A DNA stretch of 64,000 nt from Chrysopilus asiliformis (lineage: Eukaryota > Arthropoda > Insecta > Diptera > Rhagionidae): the NCBI GenBank assembly GCA_964034945.1, contig OZ035961.1, forward strand, positions 86,694,124-86,758,123, read 5' to 3'. The notes beneath the pieces are model-generated. The model worked only from the letters and a program-made list of their open reading frames with translations, did no database searches and was not told where the DNA came from. Below are positions 12,001 through 22,099 of the stretch, piece after piece (position 1 is the stretch's first letter; each line of letters starts with the position of its first letter). A program made the position numbers and the translations under genes.

Positions 12001-15000
12001 GACAGACAGACACGTATATCGTTTTTATATATTAGTATGATTTATCGAAAAATTATTAGATTTTGAGAAAATCGAAAAACTTACAAAACAAGTCACTCAG
12101 GCGCACACTGCAATGGCTATGATGAATCGTTTTCAAAAATTGATTGCTTAAAAATCATTGTGGCAGCGCTTATCGAAATAAACTGACGATGGTGTGGTGT
12201 TTGGCATAACACATGTCGCCAACTGTTCGTCACTACTTGTCAATATTTGATATTGCAGTGCGCGCTCGAGTTTAAAGGTGAGAGTGGGGGAGAGTGGGCC
12301 TTACCAATGAACATTTTTAAATTCAAGTATACGTAGTCTAAAAATTAGCGAATTATAGTACTAGTAGACTTTAATATTGTTACATATGACAAACTAACAC
12401 ACCATGAATTATTTTAGTCTATGATTAAGTTGTTAGTAATGACTTATGGCGATTAAAGTCTACTAAAATTCACTAGTTTTAAGATCACGTACTTTCGAGT
12501 TTATAAATGTTTATTAGTGTTAGCTAGTTGTGGAACGGCAATTAGAAATTGCATATAAAAAGATTAATAGCAAAAAGGGGGGTTTAGTAAGGTGTGGTGG
12601 TTGAAAAGTAGTTTACTTTTTGTAACATGGAAAATATAAAAATCAGTATAATTTCAAGTAAAATTCTATGTCTATTGGGCAACACGAAAATTAGTCTGTT
12701 TTGTTTTGCGTCGTTAAATTAGTTCGTTGTCATGGGGAAAATTTTGAATCACAGCTGGTTGTAAGTTGGCATGGATACGGCATTGTAAGTCCAAATATCC
12801 AAACAAAATGTGTTAAGGTAGTCTTTTACGACATAAGAACAGAGAATTTTAGTTTTTTATTTATTTTAGTAGGAATTTACAAAAAAATCCATTCATAAAA
12901 AAGATTTAATACATCGGGAAAAAGTAGAATTAGAACATTTTGCATTTGATCAAAAAAATTATTCAACAAAGTGTATAGAAAGCAGACATCTAGTTGGCAT
13001 ATCCAAAAGGGAGATTTGACACAGGCTTTTATTGAAATATCTGAAAAATCGGAAAATTTAGGTTTTCTGTTCTAAATGTGCATAATTGTAGTTTCTTTGA
13101 AACAAGTAGACATTTTAAAATTTTGTATTATAAAAAAGTGAACAATGGACAAATCGTTTAGTGCTTTTTGTTCAGAAATACTAGATGATCCAGTATTTCA
13201 AACATCCGCTTCGAATTACAATTTCAAATACGTTCCAAGTGACGAATTTGAGCAAATCATCAAAACTGTCCAACGAGATCGTGTTAAAATGAAGCGAGAC
13301 AACGTTTGGAAGGAATTTTGCAATAGTAAATTTCTGGCTCCAGCACAGAATCCCAATCAAGCTGCTAAGCAGGGGAAACAAACTATCAGGATTTTAACGC
13401 GACCTCTAATTGATGATGACGATAAGGATTTGATGGCCGCGCAAACATCTAATAAATCAGTTCCTTTAAAAAGTTCCAGGGTGCGCATTATGTCTGACAA
13501 GGAAATTGAAAATGTCGTGGAAGCAGCGTTCACTGAAGTTGTAGAACACCAGTCAGAGGATAAAATTGCTAAAAATCAGGAAACAAAGAAAGCGCGGAAG
13601 GCAAGAGATTCTCAGTTGAATTCAAGGGCGAGTGGCAAAACGTTTTGGAAGGAAATTAGCAATGACCAGGAAAAAACTTTAGGGAAGAATGAAATATCAA
13701 CTGAAAACAGTGAAACTTTAGATGACGTTTTTGGCTCAGATGACAATGAATTAAATTTCGATATTACGAGTGGTGCAGAATCGGAAGAGGAAGCGATTAC
13801 AAATTGTGCTGCAATATCAGATCAGATGGAGGAAAGCGATTATGAATTCAGTGAAACACAAGAAAACAACGAACCATTAAAAACATCGGAATCAGCATCG
13901 AAAAGTAAACCAGCTGGTATTGGAGTTCCATTGTCTCCTGTAGAAAGAGAAGAATTAAGGAAATTCCTAGAAGATGAAGGATTAATTCATGATTTGAACA
14001 TAAATTTAAAAAAAAGTAATCAAGCTGATTCCTTTTCTTCGAAAGAATCATTGGTTATCAGCGAAACTGACTCAAGAGATATGAATTGCATGAATATAAT
14101 TCCGAGAGTTCATGTTTATAAAACGCCACGTACATTTGATATTGAAAAATCCGACGCAGAGGATAATTTAGCTGAGGTTGAAGGTGAGAATTCTGATGAC
14201 TTACAAATTTTTGAAGAAAATGTTCAAAAATCTTCAAAAAGATGTGTATCGAAAATGCAATTAACTGGAAGGGAAACAATAGCAAATTCCGATACAAGGT
14301 TTGTTAAGGAGGATAATTTTTTGTATGATTTTCCGGAATCTGTTAAGAGGCTTTATTCAGCAAAGGACAAATTGATAAATTCAGGTGAACAATCGAGGAA
14401 ATTTGGGCAACAGATAATGGAAGATGATTGGATAAATTTAGCCAGTGGCTCAGCTATTGAAAAAATTATAAATTCAGCCGAGCAATCAAAAAAGTCTGAA
14501 AAATCTTCAAATTTAGCTAATCAGCCGTCTATGGAGGAACATTGGTTGAATTCCAAAGGTCTGTCAGCTAAGAAAAAATTTACAAATTCTAGTAATGACA
14601 AAAGATTTCGAAATTTTGCATCAAAATCAGGTGACGGAGATGAGTTTCTTGTTTCGACACACAAATATCATCAAAATCCTGAAAAAACCCCCAAAAACAG
14701 AGGTGCCAGTCACGAACAACTGTTAAAAACATCCCCTGTAAAATCATCTAAAATGTCATCGACTGCAGAAACATATAGAAAAAATCCAGCTCAAGATAGA
14801 GAGTCCGTTCTTAGCAAAATAACCACCTATCAAGAAAAAATAATTCGATTAATGGAATCAGTTATTATTCGTTTGTTAGACAAACCAGAACCCGATTCCG
14901 CTATCGAAATTAAAAGGAGGGAGAAGCGTACCAATGAATACTCAACGCGTTTCTCCAGAAATCATCTCTATCAAATCGCACGATTGATTGACGATATTCG

Positions 15001-18000
15001 AATGGTACCAAAAGAGCATTACCTCAACGATACAAGCGGGGAAATGGAATTGAAAGTTTGTACGTTATATGGAACCATTTATCAGGCAATACTATCGTAT
15101 TATAAGCACATAAGTAATTTAATTGTCGATCAAAATTGGAAGTTAATACGGTCACTTACTGATCAGATTAGTTATGCTACGAAAATGTGCGTCCATAAGA
15201 AGATCTTTGATAGAAACGACATGATTATCACAGGTCTTATAGAAAAATCCAAAACGATATTCAGATTTATTGAACTGAACACCGATAGGTTGGGAAAAGC
15301 TTTGGTAAATGAAGAAAAATCGGATAAAACTCCAAAATTGATCAAAAGTGGTACGAAAATTAATTCAAAAAGTACAGTAGGGAGTTTATCAATGTACTGC
15401 GGCAAAAGTAATTTGAGATCACATCTAAGTCGAATGTCTTCAAAACACAAAATTGCTAGGAAGTCAAAGAGTTCTGCGACAGCTCCGAAACCTAGAGTTC
15501 TAAATAGCTATAATCGAGTTACAGATGTGAACAGTAAATATTTATCAGACAGCAAGAAAGCTCAACGAAAACCAAGTAAAATGGATTTGGCCAAGCAAAG
15601 TTCAAGTGAAATTCAAATACCTCAAATGGATAACATAAACACCCAAATTGAAACTGTAACCGAAAATGAAAGCCATCCGATGTTAAGTCCTATGATCAGA
15701 AATGAAACAAATCTTAATCAAAGTCCGAAATTAAAATCAAATGAAATAAATAGCAGTTTGGTTGAGGCTCTCCAGTCAGTAACAAAGCAAGAGATTCAAA
15801 AAATACTTGAACCGATTATGTCGAATCTCGGAAGTTTACTAAATGATAAATCGTCTAAAGATGTACAAACTGCACTTGCGCAAATCATTCTTGGTGGATT
15901 AAATAATAGCTCTGAATCAAAAATGACAGGTGAAGGATTTCCTCACTGTGCAAATAAAACACCAGTAAACTCAGATCAGCAGACCAATTTCGAAGGTAAT
16001 TCCAACTCTACGAGATGCGTTAATGATGACGTAATCGTTCACTATGAGAAGAATCCATCTACGTCCCGTTCTCAGACATCCGAAAGAAATCAAAATCGGC
16101 CATCTTCCTTCGCAGGCCAAACTTCACCCCTAGGAGGAGCTCGAAGCCAAAATTCAGACAGTATCCGAAAACTTAGATACGATCGTAATATTCAGTACAC
16201 CTTTATTACCTCAAATGCTGATGCATCTGATTTGCAAAATAAAAATCATAGTGAAGAAATTCAGAAACAAACAAATGTAGAAAAAGTGGGTAAAAAACAA
16301 GAAACTCTGGCATTTTTAAAGGAACGTGCGAAATTCATAAAACAGATGGCTAATAATCCGCTATATGTAAATGAATGCTTCAATGAACCATGGAAAACAG
16401 TTTCTAGAATAGCGGATAAAATTGTCAATAATGTCGTTGTTTCGGTACAGAACGATATAAATTTCGGAGAAGATGAATTTCTTAACGATTTTATAGCGAC
16501 TGAATTAAATTGAAGGATGATTTCACTTGGAGTTATGAATTTTGTTTTTGAGATCGAAATAAAAAATTATCTATGTAAAACAATAAAGTGGTGTTTTTAA
16601 ATCCTTTCCTAGTGCTTTCTTCGATTCTTTTTATACTCTATATGAGAATGATATAGGAGTATATTAGATTTAGTATACCGTTTGTGACGCATCGAACCAA
16701 TCATCGGATACAAAAATGAACTCAACCGGGGTGTTTAGGATGACTAAAAGTTTTGATTTCTGCATGTCTGTCCGTCCGTCTTTTTACAAAGGCAAAATGT
16801 AGGTATATATTTAGAATATGATTTTACATAATTCTTCCACACATCAAAATTCAAAAGGACCATATCTTCTTCCCTCCCCATAAAATATTGCAATATGGCC
16901 AAAAAGCCCGATAATCATCAAATAATTTTAGAATATTTTTTTTACATAACCGTTCGATGCACCAAAAGATCACTTCTTTTCCTCTCTTCCATACAAATGA
17001 GTTTTTACTTTCCTGTGGTATAGAATTGTATTCATGACGGAGACCGACTCGAGAACGGGGCAGATATAAACTTTCTGATCAGTACGAAATCCATTATGAG
17101 AATGCAAAATTATGAGAATCTGTGTGTCGGTCTGTCTGTTTTACACACGGCATAGAGGCAACCAAGGTATGCCATGAACTCAAATCTGACGTTTCGTTGC
17201 AACGTCACTTGTGCCGATTAGTTCGTGAAGTTCAGAAGGAATTTCGTTTTGTGGATGGTTATTTAAATTTTTGTGCGATCTAAATAAGATATTTGTAAAT
17301 TAGTGGACTGATTGCATTAAATAGTGATCAATAAATATAAAAATTAATTAAAAAAAGTCGGCACAAATGACGTCACACCTGACTATCAAAAGTTCATGTC
17401 ATACCTTGGTTGTCTCTATGCCGTGTGTTTTACATATCTTAAAGGGCCCATAGACGGTCAACTTTGTTGCCAACCTGGTCGCCAACATGCAATGTTGGAG
17501 TCGATGTTGTACGTCTGTGGCCAAGTTGGCGGTTGGTTTTTCATGTTGTCGACGAGGTTGGTGTAAAATCAAAAAAATTTGAAAACTTAGCATGTTGGCG
17601 TTCATGTTGGGGTGTCTGTAGGCAAGTTTACAATCTGGTTGCCAATCTCAGTTGCATTGAGTTGTTCATCTTCGCACAACTCGTTTAAAACCAATACCAA
17701 TAACAAATCCTTACTCATTTTTCACTAGTCAAAATATACCCTATAGTTGTCCTATAACCATATAGTAAACTATAAACAATAAAAAAATTAGAGAAATCAC
17801 CTAAAGTCGACGGGATCTTGTTAAAAATGATGTTGACAACTTGGTTGCCAACATTCCGTCTCGTCTGTGGTAAAAACTACCAACCAGGTTGGCGACCAGG
17901 TTGGCAACAAAGTTGGCCGTCTATGGGCCCTTTTAAATAACTCGAGAATGCGTTGAGACTTGAAATTTTTTGTAAATGGGTTTTATGAAAATCGTAGTTT

Positions 18001-19069
18001 TCTATCAACTCTTGGAAAAGTAACGTTAGCTGTAACGGATACCTCCCATACAATTTGAGTTTTCGAAGCGAGTAAAGGAAACAAAGCATCTTTTGGGCCA
18101 ATGTATGATTTGCTTTGAACGCTTTAACATCTGGCATCTGGTGGTATAAAGAAGTTTTTGCAAATAATTTATTAATCACAATAAGTAAAAAAGGGTTTCT
18201 AATGTATTTTAATGTAATTTTTGTTTTAGAAAAAAAAATCCAAAAAAATCTATAGTGGTTTCTAATTTCTTATATATTTAAAATGTTATGCTCTATATGA
18301 AAATCATATAAAGATGTATTAAATTTAGTATACGGTTTGTAATGCATTGAACCACTCGACGGACAAAAAAATGAATTACAACAGGGTGTTTGATATGACA
18401 AAAAAAAATTGATTTTCGCATAGCCTTGAGCAAGAGACTTGAAATTTCACACAGAGAAGTTTCTTCAAAAAAGTGTGATTAAGTCCTGAAACGGACAAAT
18501 TTCCTTCCCCCTCATGGAATTTTTTTAAATAAAAATGTCTGTCCTCACATAGAGTATTTGTGGGTTGACCCCTTGCAATCGTAGCTTTTATGTTTTATAT
18601 TAGGACCCGATATCTAGAGACCCAGTTCCAGTGTTTTTTTAGCTCTAAAACTATTTCTAGTTCTTGAATGTATCTGTGGCATAGTAAATTAATATCAGAA
18701 CATAATTGAGAGCATCTAGAAATATATGAACCATTCAAAAAATTAAAAATAAATCCAGTTATATACTTATGCAAAATTTACGAAAATGTTTTTTTTTTAA
18801 ATAATTTTAGACGTGGCAGAAGTCGAGGTCGTATGCAATCACCTCCACCACAATTCTTTCGACAAGATCGGCCCATTAATCATGGCCCACCACCGGATGG
18901 GTATTTTAATCCAATGCCATCAGTTGGACAATATGGCGAACCAGTTCCATATCCACAGAACAACAGGTACGAAAATTTCAATTGGTACAATTTTTTAGCG
19001 AAAAGAACAATTTGGTCCGTTGAATTATTTAAAATATCATGGTCTGTGAAAAAGGTCCTTTTATTTTAA
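6016..19069 (+). CDS. RBBP6: RBBP6/Snama-type E3 ubiquitin ligase, spliced
   Basis: This is the RBBP6 (fly Snama) family: nuclear RING ligases linked to p53/MDM2 control and mRNA 3'-end processing. Exons: 5982-6181 (ATG 6016), 6236-6470, 6708-6890, 7046-7353, 7411-7778, 7839-8167, 8223-8378, 8447-8713, 8794-8886, 10993-11088, 11327-11416 and 18811-18966. Every junction is GT-AG and the frame is kept across all of them. Domains: ubiquitin-like DWNN (about 1-76, MSVHYKFKSALDFDTVTFDG), CCHC zinc knuckle (about 150-166, CFKCHKPGHWIKNC), and a C4C4 RING (about 220-265, CGICKDLF...CPDC). Then come an acidic Lys/Glu/Ser stretch, Pro/Gly-rich segments (exons 6-7) and Arg/Ser repeats (exons 8-11). After 18966 either the frame reads through to TAA at 19069 (849 residues) or it splices at GT 18967 to an exon I cannot find. 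A 5' UTR acceptor lies at 5980-5981; the first exon is not seen. Confidence 0.93.
8887..10992 (+). other. RBBP6 intron between the RS exons
   Basis: The donor is GTAAGA at 8887 and the acceptor is TTTTATAG at 10992. It holds a short hairpin element (9740-9839), a G run at 9470-9480 and a CT microsatellite near 10090-10116. I see no conserved coding; the 98-codon ORF at 9980-10276 covers the CT tract and resembles nothing. Confidence 0.7.
9740..9839. mobile_element. Small hairpin MITE
   Basis: The ends are CAGCCGTATTC and GAATAAGGCTG (one mismatch). TTA flanks both ends (9737-9739 and 9840-9842), as for PIF/Harbinger insertions. It is 100 bp long and non-coding. Confidence 0.55.
11640..12035 (+). 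repeat. LINE/SINE-like 3' tail repeat
   Basis: Two related halves each carry 'tatgttgg..c', 'atgccaaatttca.g.caatcg.ttcag' and 'aaagag.aaca' (11735-11820 and 11920-12000). They are followed by a gacagacagac tract and a 'tatatattagtatga' tail. That layout is typical of 3' ends of RTE-like LINEs and their SINEs in arthropods. A 17-bp C run (11866-11882) separates the halves. Confidence 0.4.
12096..12270. mobile_element. Short MITE
   Basis: The ends are inverted, with 16 of 19 matches (left ctcaggcgcacactgcaat). It is about 175 bp, non-coding, with no clear TSD. It lies in RBBP6 intron 12. Confidence 0.45.
12338..12484. mobile_element. Short palindromic element
   Basis: The block 'aaaattag.gaatt.tagta...gactttaat' at 12340-12375 returns inverted at 12451-12484. 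It is non-coding and about 145 bp. From here to 13140 I see no other feature. Confidence 0.4.
13145..16513 (+). CDS. Nested single-exon gene, 1122 aa; possible Moonraker (KIAA0753) homologue
   Basis: An uninterrupted 1122-codon frame runs from ATG 13145 (context aacaATGG, in-frame stops upstream) to TGA 16511-16513. It lies inside RBBP6 intron 12 on the same strand. The protein is hydrophilic, rich in Ser, Lys, Asn and Glu, with no membrane segment or signal peptide. Two ordered stretches stand out: about 560-690, predicted helical (LYQIARLIDDIRMVPKEHYL, then YGTIYQAILSYYKHIS), and the C-terminus, about 1060-1122 (NEPWKTVSRIADKIVNNVVV, ending in an acidic EDEF). The order of low-complexity N-terminus, central helical block and short C-terminal helix with acidic-aromatic end resembles Moonraker/OFIP/KIAA0753, a centriolar-satellite protein of cilium assembly. 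That link is pattern memory and moderate at best; the gene itself is solid. It could be retro-derived or a host gene that lost its introns. Confidence 0.88.
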   Translation: MDKSFSAFCSEILDDPVFQTSASNYNFKYVPSDEFEQIIKTVQRDRVKMKRDNVWKEFCNSKFLAPAQNPNQAAKQGKQTIRILTRPLIDDDDKDLMAAQTSNKSVPLKSSRVRIMSDKEIENVVEAAFTEVVEHQSEDKIAKNQETKKARKARDSQLNSRASGKTFWKEISNDQEKTLGKNEISTENSETLDDVFGSDDNELNFDITSGAESEEEAITNCAAISDQMEESDYEFSETQENNEPLKTSESASKSKPAGIGVPLSPVEREELRKFLEDEGLIHDLNINLKKSNQADSFSSKESLVISETDSRDMNCMNIIPRVHVYKTPRTFDIEKSDAEDNLAEVEGENSDDLQIFEENVQKSSKRCVSKMQLTGRETIANSDTRFVKEDNFLYDFPESVKRLYSAKDKLINSGEQSRKFGQQIMEDDWINLASGSAIEKIINSAEQSKKSEKSSNLANQPSMEEHWLNSKGLSAKKKFTNSSNDKRFRNFASKSGDGDEFLVSTHKYHQNPEKTPKNRGASHEQLLKTSPVKSSKMSSTAETYRKNPAQDRESVLSKITTYQEKIIRLMESVIIRLLDKPEPDSAIEIKRREKRTNEYSTRFSRNHLYQIARLIDDIRMVPKEHYLNDTSGEMELKVCTLYGTIYQAILSYYKHISNLIVDQNWKLIRSLTDQISYATKMCVHKKIFDRNDMIITGLIEKSKTIFRFIELNTDRLGKALVNEEKSDKTPKLIKSGTKINSKSTVGSLSMYCGKSNLRSHLSRMSSKHKIARKSKSSATAPKPRVLNSYNRVTDVNSKYLSDSKKAQRKPSKMDLAKQSSSEIQIPQMDNINTQIETVTENESHPMLSPMIRNETNLNQSPKLKSNEINSSLVEALQSVTKQEIQKILEPIMSNLGSLLNDKSSKDVQTALAQIILGGLNNSSESKMTGEGFPHCANKTPVNSDQQTNFEGNSNSTRCVNDDVIVHYEKNPSTSRSQTSERNQNRPSSFAGQTSPLGGARSQNSDSIRKLRYDRNIQYTFITSNADASDLQNKNHSEEIQKQTNVEKVGKKQETLAFLKERAKFIKQMANNPLYVNECFNEPWKTVSRIADKIVNNVVVSVQNDINFGEDEFLNDFIATELN
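16558..16587 (+). terminator. Poly(A) signals of the nested gene
   Basis: Two AATAAA hexamers, at 16558-16563 and 16582-16587, follow the stop codon by 45-75 bp. They suggest the nested gene has its own transcript and end. Confidence 0.55.
17144..17427. mobile_element. MITE with TTTTA target duplication
   Basis: Near-perfect inverted ends of about 30 bp (left CACACGGCATAGAGGCAACC). TTTTA stands on both sides (17139-17143 and 17428-17432). It is 284 bp and non-coding. Confidence 0.78.
17442..17932. mobile_element. Harbinger-type MITE with long terminal repeats
   Basis: The inverted ends span about 46 bp with one mismatch (left AAGGGCCCATAGACGGTCAA) and are rich in GTTGCCAAC motifs. TTA lies on both sides (17439-17441 and 17933-17935). 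It is 491 bp; the ORFs in it are shadows of the repeats. Confidence 0.86.
18286..18600 (+). repeat. Dispersed TCTG repeat, short copy
   Basis: It matches the copies at 16632 and 3921: 'tatgctctatatgaaaatcatata', 'gtatacggtttgtaatgcattgaacca', 'acagggtgtttgatatgac' and 'cacatagagtattt'. It lacks the long TCTG/TCCG tract. It ends some 200 bp before RBBP6 exon 12. Confidence 0.5.
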
Positions 19070-20449
19070 ATGCTGTGAGATTTCCTGACAATATTTTTTT
19101 TTATGCTGTGCGTGATTATATTTATTTACAAATATTGTGTTGAAAAACGAAAAAATTCAAAATGGGTAATGGTAGTTCCTCAAGGACGATGTAATTATGG
19201 CTGTAAAAATCTGTGATATTTACAAAAAGACAAAAAAAAAGTTAACACATTCTAAGCCTGCGACTAAATGTGTGTAAATGGTTGGAACATTTTAAAAATA
19301 ATATCATTAAGTTTATGAAGAAATACAAACCTGTATAAGAAATTTACGCAACTAAACTAAAAATGCAACGTCTATGGGATAACTTTATAATAGTGTTAAC
19401 AAATCTGTAAATTAGTATTAAGTTTATAATTTAATTTATTAAGAAAATTGTGGAATTTTATTAAACCAAATCAGAGTAGAGTAATAATAAAAATTCTATA
19501 TTATTTACTGTCAAATTAACTAGTATTCTATTTTTAAATAGCGTGAAGATTTGATATTAACAAGATTCAAAATTTTGGTTTAATATTGTTCTATTTAAAT
19601 AATTAAAATATATAAACAAAAGTAAGATTCTTTAAAAGGTGTTGTGCAACAAACAGAAATTTGAAAAAATGTAAGCAAAAATTTCTAAGTTCATAAATTA
19701 TCTTTATATATGTGGACAGAGGAAATTTTCAAATAAAATACACTGCTTGACTTTTACTCAGCAAAACAATCCACTGGTTCTTAAAAAAAATGATCGACTA
19801 GACTGGTTCATAATCTGTGGATTATTCTTAATTCCACATCTGAAATTGTGAGGATTTAAATACTTTTGGTAAAACTTTCCTTGAATAAAATGTCATAAAC
19901 CTGAAACACAATAAAAACTCTCTGCCTCTGTCGTATCGAAGTCTAGAATGGGTCCAGGAAAGAAGAACTTAGATGACGATCCCACAATGTTTATTGTCTT
20001 AATTTCTTCCAAGAGTGATAGATAATTAATACAATTTTAACAGCGCTTAGCTTTTATTATTTCCATTCAATAATGATTCACAAGAGACAAAGATAAATCG
20101 ATCAGCACCTATTATAAAAAGCGAAATAGGATTTAATCGAATATGTAAAATCCCCCTGATATTTAGGTGGCGGATGTTTGGTTATGGTAGATTGTTGGCT
20201 GATTTTGACACATGTGTGAAAAAATAAAAATCAAGGCAAATATTATCAGCCCTATTCTAGGATCCGTCGTAGTTTCTCTACGAAAATTTAACTCCGTTAA
20301 GAATACGAATAAATCGGTATGCCAGGATCCGAATGAATCGGGAATAAGTTGCGCTTAATTAAAATCTAATTCGAATGCTTTCGAAATCAGATCTTTCAAT
20401 CAGTGTTGTCGTTTCCGTGTCATGTTTAAGATGGATTTGGGAAGTGGGC
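19070..20449. other. No gene seen
   Basis: AT-rich DNA after the last RBBP6 exon. AATAAA hexamers occur at about 19733 and 19912 and could serve the gene if its last exon ends at 19069. No ORF or ordered repeat is evident. Confidence 0.5.
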
Positions 20450-20700
20450 TAGAGCTGGGCAAAACTCAAATACTCAAGTATCAGTACCATTATATGGTAA
20501 TGATACTTTTAACCTCATTCCAGTATCAGTACAAAAAGTACTGGTACTGAGATTTCAATACCAGTAAATTTTGTACTGGTATTGCTCTGACTGAGCAGTA
20601 CAAAAATACCAACATCGGTACTGGTACTGAAACTCCAGTACCAGTGCTATGTACTTGAAAAATATTAGTACTTTCGCGAAAAATACTTGAAAAAATTCCA
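20450..20700. repeat. Cluster of CAGTAC/GTACTG palindromes, possible hAT end
   Basis: TAGAGCTGGGCAAAAC at 20450 looks like a hAT terminal repeat. More than ten CAGTAC, GTACTG and GGTACTGGTAC motifs follow in both orientations, like subterminal transposase-binding repeats. No matching right end was found. Confidence 0.4.
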
Positions 20701-20935
20701 GTACTTTTGCAAAAATTGTTTTGCAGTTTTGCAGAAGTTGTAGAAAAAGTTCCTGATTGGGTGCCGCTGTAAGTTTTCCCCCCCGTGGCGCTATCCATTC
20801 ACAGTAGGTAGTTTGTATGATTTTGATTTTCTTAAGGAGGCTATGGAAAAATATAATTATATATTTGCTGGTTACTAGTTACGTGCCACAAATTAGTATC
20901 TCAATCGCACTGCCAAATGCTAAAATGTACTATTA

Positions 20936-21281
20936 CCCCACGACTCCATTAGACTTTTTTCCAGATTGTATTTAAATCCAATCACGAAAAAATCTAATGG
21001 AGACTCAAAAAATCTTGCATCATGATTTAAATCTCCGTACTGTCATGATTTTTTCGGCTGCTGAAAAGTAGGATTTTTTTTTTACATTTGTTCAGTCAAA
21101 TTCGCTGATTTCTAGTTGGCTGCCCTGATTACCTCCTGGTTGACATTTCTAAGTACGCTATGGAGACACAATAAAAATGAAAAATCATGACTGAAAATGC
21201 CCACGCGCTGATTTTTTTATTCGCCAAAATATGGAGTGGGGGAAAAATCATGATTCTAAAAAGTCTAATGGAGTCGTGGGG
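20936..21281. mobile_element. Harbinger-type MITE, 346 bp
   Basis: The inverted ends match over at least 24 bp (left CCCCACGACTCCATTAGACT). TTA flanks both sides (20933-20935 and 21282-21284). The interior repeats 'aatctaatggag' and 'aaatcatga'. Non-coding. Confidence 0.92.
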
Positions 21282-21284
21282 TTA

Positions 21285-22083
21285 TTCACTTTTTGTTACT
21301 TACTGTAATATATTTGAATTAGACGTAATGTTAAAACTTTCTATATTTTGTTTTCTACTGATACTTCTTTTTTTTTTATTTATTGGTGACGCGGAATTGA
21401 TTTGAATAGAGAGAAGAAAGAAAAAAGTTTCTTTTTTTTTTTAAATTAAAAAAAAATTTAGTTTTTTACGATTTCACTTTTTTTTTTAAATTTGTCCCTC
21501 GTTGAACATGTCGTTCCTTATTTCACTGCTTGTTTCTAGATTGTATTTCCCTGTCATGGTTGATTGAGATCTGCAGGTTAATTTTTGATCCTCATAGTGT
21601 TAGAATTATTTCCTGATTTATGATTGCAGGATGATGTCACTATTTGGATGATTTATAGAGGCAGATTTCAATCTCCCGGAAAATTTTCAGACGCTGGTTA
21701 AACCGAGCTTATAACAGGACTTTTTGCGAGTTTTTTTTGGTTCGGTACAGTATAGTATAAATTATCTCTGGGTTTTAAAAGAGCAGAGTGGTACTATCTG
21801 GCCAAACGATTTAAATTTATGTAATCGATGCTGTTTTCACTCGGCGCCCCAGCGTCTGTATCTTTATTTGAAACTTTTTTTTTTGAATTTAGGGACGATC
21901 GATCATCGAAAATCAACTCAACAAAAAAAAAATCTTCCCTCTTCTCTCTTTCTTTTCTTTTTTTTTAACTTCTTTTCACAATTTTTTCACTTCTTACACT
22001 ATTTAAATTATTCACTATACAAATAATTTATTGTATGGAAAAAAGAAAAGAAAAGTTCACTTACCTTTTTCTTTTTAAGTTTT
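21285..22083 (-). other. Probable internal leader of the adjacent LTR element; no ORF
   Basis: This lies on the internal side of the LTR and primer-binding site at 22084-22592 and is rich in T/A runs. No gag or pol motif is visible on the minus strand, so the element is truncated or heavily deleted. Where its sequence gives way to host DNA cannot be told. Confidence 0.35.
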
Positions 22084-22097
22084 TACCGACTGCGCCA
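22084..22097 (-). other. Primer-binding site (tRNA-Ser type)
   Basis: On the minus strand the bases after the LTR end are AT then TGGCGCAGTCGGTA. TGGCGCAGTCGG complements the 3' end of insect tRNA-Ser including CCA, the primer of the 17.6/297 group of Ty3/gypsy elements. It fixes the sense strand of this LTR as minus and marks it as a 5' LTR. Confidence 0.72.
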
Positions 22098-22099
22098 AT

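Larger units (their letters stand above)
16632..18160 (+). repeat. Dispersed TCTG repeat copy, split by two MITEs
   Basis: The left part (16632-17143) has 'gtataccgtttgtgacgcatcgaacca' sequence, 'ggggtgtttaggatgac' and tctgtccgtccgtc. The right part (17933-18160) resumes with 'ataactcgagaatgcg..gagacttgaaattt', the order seen in the other copies. Two MITEs lie between them. Confidence 0.5.

Noticed and set aside
17464..18179. ORFs with VGNQ/LATKL-type repeats on both strands
   Set aside because: Shadows of the GTTGCCAAC repeats in the MITE at 17442-17932.
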